A stretch of 32,544 nt of DNA, taken from contig JBPCKZ010000184.1 of the NCBI GenBank assembly GCA_051003795.1, positions 1 to 32,544 of the forward strand, in the 5' to 3' direction. Each line of letters begins with the position of its first letter. Position 1 is the stretch's first letter. Origin of the DNA: JALYXS01 sp051003795. Lineage in GTDB: Bacteria > Acidobacteriota > Terriglobia > Bryobacterales > Bryobacteraceae. Shown in pieces: positions 1 to 7,518 of the stretch. The translations under genes were made by a program, and so were the position numbers. The notes under the pieces are model-generated. The model saw only the letters and a program-made list of their open reading frames with translations. It was not told the DNA's origin and did no database searches.

Positions 1-351
1 GCGCATCCCCGGCGAAGATCTCGCGTTCCCAATACGGGGCGGTGGTCGCGCGGGCCACAATCACATATCCGGCGAGATTGGGTTCGGGATGTTCATCTTT
101 CCAGCGCAGATGAGCGGCATAGCGGGATTTCCCGCGGCCAATCATGGATGTAAGCTGCCCTTTGCGTTCGCCTTTCTCAATCGTCTCCAGAACTACAGGC
201 GCGGCCGGCGCCAGCGCCAGGCTCGCCAAAGACGCGGCGTTGATTTTCGCCACGCCCGCCGTGTACGCGGCCGAGGCGTTGGCGAAAGTGTCGCTTCCCG
301 TGTGCTGGTCGGCGTAGTTCTCATCGGCCGTTGTGAACCGCACGGCGGCGT
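1..351 (-). CDS. C-terminal continuation of the frameshifted M28 peptidase (partial at left edge)
   Basis: This is the downstream part of the neighbouring M28 peptidase, readable only after a frame change near position 351. Translated on the minus strand it reads AAVRFTTADENYADQHTGSD, then a segment with TSMIGRGKSRYAAHLRWK and YVIVARATTAPYWEREIF before the window ends. That is the usual end of the M28 catalytic domain followed by an Ig/fibronectin-like C-terminal domain seen in exported acidobacterial M28 enzymes. The new frame has a TGA just before the junction and a GTG at 343, so an automatic caller may report it as a separate gene. It has no independent RBS or signal peptide. It is most simply the rest of one gene split by a missing base, either a real mutation or a sequencing error. 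Confidence 0.75.
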
Positions 352-1224
352 GCCTTCCTCATTGAACGGCGTGTGATCGCCGCCGCGCGCGAAGCGGTCG
401 GCCCGGAAAATTGGATCGACCTTCATCGACGGCAGATAGCGCCAGCCGATCTCCCGGATGTAGCGCGCCACTTCACGCGAAGGCGAATCGTTCGGGTCTT
501 CCGAAAACACGCGCACGCGATGGTTGTCGATGAAGCCGTTTCCCGCGCGCGCCCCGCCAATGATGTCGTTGTTCAGCACCGCGTCAATCGCTTGATTTTG
601 CTCCTTCGCCTTGGCTGCATACAACGAACTTCCGATCAAGCCCTGCTCCTCGCCCGCGAACGCGACGAAGACGACGGTTTCCGCGAATTCGTACTGGCTC
701 ATGACGCGCGCCAGCTCCAGAATAGCGGCGGTACCGCTGCCATCGTCGTTGACCCCGGGAGCCGAGCGTTCGGATTGCGCTAAATCGAAGTGGGCTTCCT
801 CCGACGCCGGCTTCCCGTCGCCCGCGTGCCCGAAATCGGCGGAATCGTAATGCGCGCTCACGATTAGCCTGCGATCAGGACGCCGCGCGCCCTTGAGCAC
901 GGCCACCACATTGACCAGTTCGACATCTCGAACCATCCGGCTTTGCTTTCTGACCCGGTAGGAATCAAAGCTCACGTCAAGCTTCGGGCTGTAGCTCTTG
1001 AACTCGCTCGAGATCCAACGGCGCGCCGCCCCAATTCCGCGGGTCGGGCTTTCCGTCTCGGAGAACACGTTGCGCGTTTCGAAGCTCTCCAGTTTCTTGA
1101 GCGTTGCCGCGATGCGATCCTGCGAAATGGAGTCGACGATCTTCTTGACCGTGGGGTTTATCCCTTTATATGCGCCCGCCGCGGCGCCAACCGTAAGAAG
1201 GAGAATCGCGAGATAGCTTTTCAT
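193..1224 (-). CDS. exported M28-family zinc aminopeptidase (frameshifted)
   Basis: Zinc-dependent exopeptidase of family M28, expected in the periplasm or outside the cell. From the start at 1224 the protein opens with a signal peptide (MKSYLAILLLTVGAAAGAYKG). Five M28 metal or catalytic motifs are visible: HYDSA (H125, D127), GVNDDGSG (D160), AGEEQGLIGS (E192/E193), NNDIIGG (D220) and GGDHTPFNEEG (H284). A longer in-frame start at 1317 exists, but it would add 31 untypical residues, bury the signal peptide and overlap the divergent gene. After NEEG (about position 352) this frame runs into low-complexity Arg/Pro/Thr-rich sequence. The expected downstream sequence is in another frame (1-351), consistent with one lost base in a GGC-xAC-GCC context. 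It is divergent from the propeller/PHP gene, with 52 bp between the starts. Confidence 0.85.
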   Translation of the reverse strand: MKSYLAILLLTVGAAAGAYKGINPTVKKIVDSISQDRIAATLKKLESFETRNVFSETESPTRGIGAARRWISSEFKSYSPKLDVSFDSYRVRKQSRMVRDVELVNVVAVLKGARRPDRRLIVSAHYDSADFGHAGDGKPASEEAHFDLAQSERSAPGVNDDGSGTAAILELARVMSQYEFAETVVFVAFAGEEQGLIGSSLYAAKAKEQNQAIDAVLNNDIIGGARAGNGFIDNHRVRVFSEDPNDSPSREVARYIREIGWRYLPSMKVDPIFRADRFARGGDHTPFNEEGTPPCGSQRPMRTTPTSTREATLSPTPRPRTRRAWRKSTPRLWRAWRWRRPRL

Positions 1225-1264
1225 ACGCGCATTCAACGGATTATGCGATATCCTTCTCCCCAGC

Positions 1265-1270
1265 GGAGGA
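1265..1270 (+). promoter_or_regulatory. Shine-Dalgarno GGAGGA for the propeller/PHP gene
   Basis: GGAGGA lies 6 nt before the ATG at 1277. It fixes the start of the long secreted hydrolase and is one of the few strong SD sites in the window. Confidence 0.7.
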
Positions 1271-1276
1271 ACATCC

Positions 1277-4243
1277 ATGAGGACCGACTTTATCCTATTC
1301 ACGGCGGCAATGTCCATTGCGGCGGCAAATGGGCAGAATCAAGTAAGCGTTCGTATTCTGCTGGGGACTTCCGACGCGCAGCCGACCCGTTGGGACGGAT
1401 CGCTTCAGGCCCAGGGAGCGAAGATCGACTCTCTGGAACCTTGGCGGTTCGAAGGGGCGGACGCCATCACGGGGTCCGCCTGGCATATCGGAACGCATCC
1501 CGTAAGGCTATTCGGCGGCGGGTCGCAGGTGAACGGGGCGCCGATTCGCAATATCGTGGCCAACGGCGTCGTCGCGCGGCTCTCGGACGCCTCGGACAAC
1601 GCGGTATTAAATGTCACGACACCGCAAGGCAACTTCGACTTGCGGTTGAACGAAATTCCGTATGGCGCCGGCGTGGCGAAACTGAATGGCCGGGCGTACG
1701 CCGATCGCGTCCCACCCACATCGCGGCTCACCGAATCGCCGGATGAAGAGGATTTCCCGTCGGCGGCGGCCGGAAAAGACGGCACTGTCTGGATCGCATA
1801 CGCGATGTTCCGCCACAATCCGCAACACGACCGGTTGCGCGCCCGGCTGGAGACGCCCATCACTGATTTTTCGACGCTCAAGGCGCCGCCCGGCGGAGAT
1901 CAGATCTTCGCGCGCCGTTATTCCGCCGGAAAGTGGGACCCGCCGATAGCCATCAGCGAACCGGGCGGCGACCTTTACCGGACCGCGATCGCGATTGATG
2001 GGCGCGGAAGACCGTGGGTCTTCTGGTCCGCTAACGTGAAAGGCAATTTCGATATTTTCGCGCGCGCGATTCAGAATGGAACACCGGGCCGCCAACTCCA
2101 GTTATCGCGGGATGCCGGTTCGGACGTGGACGCCGTCGCGACCACGGATTCGAATGGGAACGTCTGGGTAGCCTGGCAGGGTTGGCGAAATGGCCGCGCC
2201 GCGATTTTCGCCGCGACGCAACAGGGCGACGTGTTTAGTGCCGCCGCGGCCGTGGCGCGGTCGGCGGGCAACGAGTGGAACCCGGCGATTGCCGCCGATA
2301 AAACGGGCCGCGTAACCGTGGCCTGGGATTCCTACCGCGCCGGTAATTACGACGTGTATATGCGAACCGCCACCGGTCCGGCTTCCTGGGGACCGGAGAA
2401 GGCCGTCGCGGCCACGGCGCGATATGAGGCGTACCCTTCCATTGCCTACGACGGCTCGGGCCGGCTTTGGGTGGCATACGAGGAGGGCGGTCGCGGATGG
2501 GGCAAGGATTTTGGCGCATACAACACCGAAGGCGTGGCCGTGTATCAGGGCCGGCTGATCCGTATTCGCGGTTTCGAATCGGACGGGCGAGCGGTCGACC
2601 TGCCGTCGGACGTCGGAACCGTGCTGCCGGGCATCCCGACGTTGCACGCCGAAAAAGATGGAACGCAAGCGGGAAGCGGCGATCTCGATCCTAATCCGGA
2701 AGACGCGAAGAGGCGCTTGTCCAGCCGTCCAGCCACCAACCAGCAGAACCCGAAAAACACCATGCCGAGGCTCCTGGTCGATGCCTCGGGACGCATGTGG
2801 ATGGCGTTCCGAAGCGCTCAACCGATCTGGTGGAACCCGATCGGCACCGTTTGGACCGAACACCTCGTTTCGTTCGACGGAGCGCGTTGGACGCCGCCGG
2901 TGTATTTGCCGCATACCGATAATCTTCTGGATAATCGTCCGGCGCTGGTTTCGATAAGGCCGGGAGAACTGACGATCGTCGGATCGGCGGACGGCCGCAG
3001 GCAATTCGAAATCGGTGAACGGAGGGGGCCAACGTCGAACGATCAGCCCGCGCCGCCGGAAGATCCTTACAACAACGATCTGTACGCGAATGAGATCGTG
3101 CTCGGGCCCGGGACGCAAATAACGCCCGTCGCCGCGGCAAAGCCTTCCACGCCCGAAGGGGCTGCCGCGGATTCGATTGAATCCGCGGCGGTGCGCCGCA
3201 TGCGGGATTATCGCGCGCCTTCCAGTGGATTGCGGCTGGTGCGCGGCGAATTCCATCGCCATAGCTCCATCTCGATGGACGGCGGTTTCGACGGTTCCAT
3301 TTTCGATCAGTTTCGCTACATCCTGGATGCGGGATCGCTCGATTGGGTGGGCTGCTGCGATCACGATAACGGCGGCGGCCGCGAATACTCGTGGTGGATT
3401 ATCCAGAAGCTGACGGATATCTACTATTCGCCCGGCAAATTCGTTCCGATGTTCAATTATGAGCGGAGCGTCGCGTATCCGGAAGGGCACCGCAACGTGA
3501 TCTTCGCGCGGCGCGGCATTCGCACCCTGCCGCGGCTGCCGATTTCCGGAATCGACGCGCCAGGGCACGCGCCCGACACGCAGATGCTGTACAAATATCT
3601 CAAGTACTTCAACGGAGTCGTGGCATCGCACACCAGCGGCACCAACATGGGGACGGACTGGCGCGACAACGATCCCGAAGTGGAGCCGGTGGTCGAGATT
3701 TATCAGGGCGACCGGCAGAATTACGAGATGCCGGATGCGCCGCGGTCGAATTCGGAGAAGGATTCGATTGGCGGCTGGCGACCCAAGGGCTTCGTGAATA
3801 ATGCGTTCGCCAAGGGCTACCAGCTTGGATTTGAGGCGAGTTCCGACCACGTTTCGACGCACATGAGCTACTGCAACATCTTCGTGAAGGACGCGTCGCG
3901 AGAATCGGTGCTGGACGGGTTGAAGAAACGGCACGTTTATGGCGCGACGGACAACATCCTTGCGGATGTCCGCAGCGGAACACACATGATGGGCGACGCG
4001 TTTTCGACCTCGTCCCGGCCATCGCTGCAGGTGAAGCTTACTGGAACGTCGAAGTTCGCGAAAGTGCATGTGATCAAAGACAACAACTACGTGTATTCGA
4101 TTGAGCCGAAGTCGGCTGAGGTTTCGTTTTCCTGGATGGACGGCGCTGCCGTGCGGGGCAAGACCAGCTACTACTATGTGCGCGGCGAGCAAGACAACGG
4201 CGAGATCGTGTGGGTGTCGCCGATGTGGATCGCCTACAAGTGA
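1277..4243 (+). CDS. secreted beta-propeller protein with C-terminal PHP-like metal-dependent hydrolase domain
   Basis: A 988-aa exported protein. The N-terminus MRTDFILFTAAMSIAAANGQ is a signal peptide. Residues of about 150-600 hold recurring WIAYA / PWVFWSA / VWVAWQG / VTVAWDSY / LWVAYEE blades with D-x-x-G-x-x-W spacing, typical of BNR/TolB-like propellers. The C-terminal third carries a PHP-like metal-binding set: GEFHRHSSIS (H660, H662), CCDHDNGGG (D695, H696, D697), YERS..YPEGHRN, SHTSGTNMG (H785) and SSDHVSTHMSY (D857, H858, H862). This resembles the DUF3604/PHP group of metal-dependent hydrolases; the substrate cannot be read from sequence. The start is supported by GGAGGA 6 nt upstream. 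It ends just before the palindromic repeat that precedes the first receptor gene, so the two may be co-transcribed. The propeller plus PHP fusion is the main oddity. Confidence 0.8.
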   Translation: MRTDFILFTAAMSIAAANGQNQVSVRILLGTSDAQPTRWDGSLQAQGAKIDSLEPWRFEGADAITGSAWHIGTHPVRLFGGGSQVNGAPIRNIVANGVVARLSDASDNAVLNVTTPQGNFDLRLNEIPYGAGVAKLNGRAYADRVPPTSRLTESPDEEDFPSAAAGKDGTVWIAYAMFRHNPQHDRLRARLETPITDFSTLKAPPGGDQIFARRYSAGKWDPPIAISEPGGDLYRTAIAIDGRGRPWVFWSANVKGNFDIFARAIQNGTPGRQLQLSRDAGSDVDAVATTDSNGNVWVAWQGWRNGRAAIFAATQQGDVFSAAAAVARSAGNEWNPAIAADKTGRVTVAWDSYRAGNYDVYMRTATGPASWGPEKAVAATARYEAYPSIAYDGSGRLWVAYEEGGRGWGKDFGAYNTEGVAVYQGRLIRIRGFESDGRAVDLPSDVGTVLPGIPTLHAEKDGTQAGSGDLDPNPEDAKRRLSSRPATNQQNPKNTMPRLLVDASGRMWMAFRSAQPIWWNPIGTVWTEHLVSFDGARWTPPVYLPHTDNLLDNRPALVSIRPGELTIVGSADGRRQFEIGERRGPTSNDQPAPPEDPYNNDLYANEIVLGPGTQITPVAAAKPSTPEGAAADSIESAAVRRMRDYRAPSSGLRLVRGEFHRHSSISMDGGFDGSIFDQFRYILDAGSLDWVGCCDHDNGGGREYSWWIIQKLTDIYYSPGKFVPMFNYERSVAYPEGHRNVIFARRGIRTLPRLPISGIDAPGHAPDTQMLYKYLKYFNGVVASHTSGTNMGTDWRDNDPEVEPVVEIYQGDRQNYEMPDAPRSNSEKDSIGGWRPKGFVNNAFAKGYQLGFEASSDHVSTHMSYCNIFVKDASRESVLDGLKKRHVYGATDNILADVRSGTHMMGDAFSTSSRPSLQVKLTGTSKFAKVHVIKDNNYVYSIEPKSAEVSFSWMDGAAVRGKTSYYYVRGEQDNGEIVWVSPMWIAYK

Positions 4244-6876
4244 AGTTGTGGCGCGGACACTCATGTGGACACAGGTTTTTGCAGCTCCGAAGAAGTGTCC
4301 ACACGAGTGTGGACACGGCAGACACGAGTGTCCGCGCCACATTGCTCATCCTGTTTGCTGTCCCCGCTCTCTTCGCGCAGGAAGCCCAGCAGGGCTCCCT
4401 CACCGGCTTTGTTTCGGATGCCTCGCGCGCGACGATGCCGAACGCCGAAGTCGTGGTTACCAACAAAGGCACCAATCTTTCGCGCCGGGCGCGGACAAGC
4501 GGCGCGGGCCTATACACTTTCGTCGGGCTCGACCCGGGCGCGTATACCTTGCATGTTGCGGCTGCCGGCTTCAAAACTCAGGAACGGCCGGAGATCCAGT
4601 TGGACACCGGCGCAAGCGTGCGCGTGGATTTCACCATGGAGATCGGCGCGGCCAGCGAGACGGTGACTATCGCCGCCGACGCTCCCATTCTGAAAACCGA
4701 GTCCGGCGAAGTTTCAACGCTAGTCTCCGGCACGCAAGTGACGGAACTGGCGCTCAACGGCCGCAACTTCACGCAGTTTCTGGCGCTCGGAACCGGCGTG
4801 GTCTCCCAGCAGACCGGACATCAGATGGGCCTTGGGCAGGAAGGCAATCCGCTGATGTCGGTGAACGGCGGCCGCATTTCAATGAATAAGTTCACCTTTG
4901 ATGGCACGCTCGCCATGGACACCGGCGGCAACCGCGGAGTGGATGTGTTTCCTCCGATGGAAGCGATCGGCGAAATCTCCATGCAGAAATCGAACTACAG
5001 CGCGGATTCGGGCGGGTTCGGATCGAGCGTAGTCAACGTGGTTACCAAATCCGGAACGCAGCAATTCCACGGGGATGTCTACGAATATTTCCGAAATGAC
5101 GCGTTGGACACTCGCAATTTCTTCTCGAACAGCCGGCAAATCATCCGGCAGAATAATTTCGGCTACACGCTCGGCGGCCCATTTTTCATTCCCGGCCATT
5201 ACAACACCGGCAAAACCAAGGATTTTTTCTTCTGGTCGGAATCCTGGTATCGCCGCGTAGGCCCGCAGATCGACAGCTTCACGGCGCCTCCGGTCAGCGT
5301 GTTCAACGCGCTCGTACCAACGGAGGCGATGAAGACAGGCGACTTCAGCGCGCTACTGCCGAAGACGATTATCAAAGATCCCAGTGGCAACGCATATCCC
5401 AACAACGCGATTCCGCCGAGCCGGATCGATTCCAATGCGCAGATTATTTTGCGAACGTTTTATCCGTCGCCAAATTTCGCGGGCGCTCAAAATTTCACGT
5501 TCAACACGGCTTCGTTTACGCGATACCGCGAAGAACTGATCCGCGCCGATCATTATTTCAGTCCGAACTGGATCTGGACGGCGCGCTACGCGCAGGATTC
5601 CTGGATGCAAGATCAGAGCGTCCTGCGCCCGAGCAGTACCACGCTGCCGACGATTCCAGGCCTGTTCCTCAAGCCGGGAAAGAACCTGGTGAGCAAACTG
5701 ACCACTGTTATTAGCCCTACGGCTATCAATCTCTTTACCTTCGGCTATTCGGAGAACAAGATCACGAGTACGCCGCGTGGCGGCCAAAAGCCCGCCGGAT
5801 TCAATGTACCGGAGGCTTTTCCGTCCAACCAGTACAATGCCGTTCCCGACATCGTACTGTCGAACGGCTATGCGGGTATTGGTATTGGCAGCCCCCTACG
5901 GAACAGCAATCCCCTGTTCACGTTTAAGGACGATTTCTCCTGGACTCGCGGCGGCCACACCATTAAAGCGGGAACCGAGATTCTCTATCACCGGAAGAAC
6001 GAAATTAATTACGCCAACGAACAGGGGACGTTCAATTTCAATGGCGGCGTAACGGGCTATTCGGTTTCCGATTTTCTAATCGGCCGGGCATTCACGTACA
6101 CCGAGAACGGAACGGATATCGGCGCCGAGACCGAAGCCAGCGACACCGAATTTTACGTGCAGGACGACTGGAAGGCTTCGACGAGCCTGACGCTCAACAT
6201 GGGCGTGCGCGGCTACCTCGTACATGGCGGCAATGGAGGCGCGGCCGTGGCAAACGATATTTCGGCTTTTGTGCCCGGACTGTTCGACCCCGCGAAAGCG
6301 CCGCCAATTACCGCCGCTGGAACTCTGGCGCCGGAGACGGGCGACGCGCTCAACGGAATCATCACGCCGGGTAATACCAAAGGCCTCGATCTCGGCCGCG
6401 GCTTGAAACAAAACAACACGGCATGGGGGCCTCGATTCGGATTCGCCTGGGCGCCCGGATCCCACAATACGGTCGTCCGCGGCGGCTACGGTATCAATTA
6501 TTTTTGGGGTACCGACGCGGATTACGGCTTGCGCGTCAACCCGCCGTTCACTCAATCGGTCAGCATTCAAAATACGCTGTTTAGCAATCCGCTGGGCGGG
6601 CCTAATCGCATTTTTCCCCCGAGCGTGACGTCGCCCGATGTATTCAATCGCTTGCCTTCGGTGCAATCCTGGAGCCTTAACGTTCAGCGCGAGATTATTC
6701 GCAACACCAGTCTTGAAATCGGGTATGTCGGCACGCGAAGCAATCATCTTCCCCGCACGCTACAGCTAAATCAAGCCTTTCCGAATTTTCCCGCCACGCT
6801 CAACGCCAACTTGCGGAGGCCTTACCCTGGCTACGGGCCCATCTCATACAACGAGAACAGCGCGGTATCGAAGTAA
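4210..6876 (+). CDS. Oar-type TonB-dependent receptor, N-terminal part (interrupted by in-frame stop; start uncertain)
   Basis: Outer-membrane receptor of the Oar/CarboxypepD_reg group. After a signal-like LLILFAVPALFAQ comes a regulatory-like domain (QGSLTGFVSDA ... GLYTFVGLDPGAYTLHVAAAGF), then a plug (MEAIGEISMQKSNYSADSGG, NVVTKSGTQQFHGDVYEYFR), then barrel sequence. The frame stops at TAA 6874-6876 after NENSAVSK, but the same frame continues as barrel to 7518. That would be 1102 aa in total, normal for the family. The start is unclear. ATG 4210 lies inside the upstream gene and would translate a palindromic repeat as a 44-residue extension. TTG 4342 lies directly at the repeat's right edge and gives a signal peptide with no positive N-region. 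Damage at both places suggests a decaying gene or, for the stop, a sequencing error. Confidence 0.75.
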   Translation: MGVADVDRLQVKLWRGHSCGHRFLQLRRSVHTSVDTADTSVRATLLILFAVPALFAQEAQQGSLTGFVSDASRATMPNAEVVVTNKGTNLSRRARTSGAGLYTFVGLDPGAYTLHVAAAGFKTQERPEIQLDTGASVRVDFTMEIGAASETVTIAADAPILKTESGEVSTLVSGTQVTELALNGRNFTQFLALGTGVVSQQTGHQMGLGQEGNPLMSVNGGRISMNKFTFDGTLAMDTGGNRGVDVFPPMEAIGEISMQKSNYSADSGGFGSSVVNVVTKSGTQQFHGDVYEYFRNDALDTRNFFSNSRQIIRQNNFGYTLGGPFFIPGHYNTGKTKDFFFWSESWYRRVGPQIDSFTAPPVSVFNALVPTEAMKTGDFSALLPKTIIKDPSGNAYPNNAIPPSRIDSNAQIILRTFYPSPNFAGAQNFTFNTASFTRYREELIRADHYFSPNWIWTARYAQDSWMQDQSVLRPSSTTLPTIPGLFLKPGKNLVSKLTTVISPTAINLFTFGYSENKITSTPRGGQKPAGFNVPEAFPSNQYNAVPDIVLSNGYAGIGIGSPLRNSNPLFTFKDDFSWTRGGHTIKAGTEILYHRKNEINYANEQGTFNFNGGVTGYSVSDFLIGRAFTYTENGTDIGAETEASDTEFYVQDDWKASTSLTLNMGVRGYLVHGGNGGAAVANDISAFVPGLFDPAKAPPITAAGTLAPETGDALNGIITPGNTKGLDLGRGLKQNNTAWGPRFGFAWAPGSHNTVVRGGYGINYFWGTDADYGLRVNPPFTQSVSIQNTLFSNPLGGPNRIFPPSVTSPDVFNRLPSVQSWSLNVQREIIRNTSLEIGYVGTRSNHLPRTLQLNQAFPNFPATLNANLRRPYPGYGPISYNENSAVSK
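4247..4341. repeat. compound palindromic repeat (REP/MITE-like) at the 5' end of receptor 1
   Basis: Outer arms GTGGCGCGGACACTC (4248-4262) and GAGTGTCCGCGCCAC (4326-4340) are perfect 15-bp inverted repeats, 16 bp counting the flanking T/A. Nested inside is a second perfect hairpin, GTGTCCACAC (4295-4304) and GTGTGGACAC (4307-4316), around a 2-nt loop. TGTGGACACA occurs again at 4264-4273. The element starts 4 bp after the stop of the PHP gene and ends exactly at the TTG of the receptor's signal sequence. Its ends resemble those of the element at 16404-16450. It has no coding capacity of its own and is likely a non-autonomous palindromic family dispersed in the genome. Confidence 0.8.
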
Positions 6877-6882
6877 CACGGT

Positions 6883-7518
6883 TTGCAAGCTTCGTTGATC
6901 CGTCGTTTCACGCACGGGTTCCTGTTTCAAGCTTCGTACACGTTCTCAAAAGCGCTGGGCAACCCCGAGGGAATGCCCCTCGATTCCGCGAATAAGGATC
7001 TCGACCATGGAGTTCTCAGCCTTGATCGCACGCACGTATTTACCGTCAACTACGTCTGGGAACTACCGTCGTTTTTGAAGGGCTGGCAGCTTTCCGGGAT
7101 CGTATCGTTTCAGAGCGGCCTGCCGATCAACGTCACGCAAGCGGGCGATGCCGCGAATTTCGGCGGCAACACCGGTGCGCAGCGGCCGAATCTCACGGGC
7201 GATCCCAATGCGGATTTGGGCGCGAGTTTGAATCGATGGTTCAACACGGCGGCGTTCCAGATCGTAACGCGCGGGATCGGAAACGCGCCCTTCGATTCGA
7301 CGCGCGGACCGGGGATCGCGAATTTCGATATCAGCCTGATTAAAAACTTCAAGCCCGTCGAGCGCGTGCGGATGCAGCTTGGAGTCGAGACTTTCAACAC
7401 AGTCAATCACCCGCAGTTCGAGGGCGTCGGCAACCAACTCGGAAGCGCGACGTTCGGAGTGGTGACTTCCGCGCGGGATCCGCGAATACTGCAGTTGCGG
7501 GTGAAGATTTCGTTTTAG
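6883..7518 (+). CDS. C-terminal barrel of interrupted TonB-dependent receptor 1
   Basis: In-frame continuation of the receptor that stops at 6876: H-G-LQASLIRRF, FLFQASYTFSKALGN, LDRTHVFTVNYVWELP, WQLSGIVSFQSGLPINVT and RMQLGVETFNTVNHPQF, ending RVKISF. These are the standard last barrel strands of Oar-type receptors, and the terminal Phe matches the outer-membrane assembly signal. The first possible start is TTG 6883, with no convincing SD and no signal peptide. A separately translated product could not reach the outer membrane, so this is best read as the distal half of one gene cut by a nonsense codon. Its stop TAG shares bases with the stop of the convergent mannonate-dehydratase-like gene. 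Confidence 0.75.
   Translation: MQASLIRRFTHGFLFQASYTFSKALGNPEGMPLDSANKDLDHGVLSLDRTHVFTVNYVWELPSFLKGWQLSGIVSFQSGLPINVTQAGDAANFGGNTGAQRPNLTGDPNADLGASLNRWFNTAAFQIVTRGIGNAPFDSTRGPGIANFDISLIKNFKPVERVRMQLGVETFNTVNHPQFEGVGNQLGSATFGVVTSARDPRILQLRVKISF

Noticed and set aside
2102..4342. 746-aa minus-strand open frame opposite the propeller/PHP gene
   Set aside because: Arg/His/Val-rich translation without domains; it is the antisense shadow of a clearly coding GC-rich gene.
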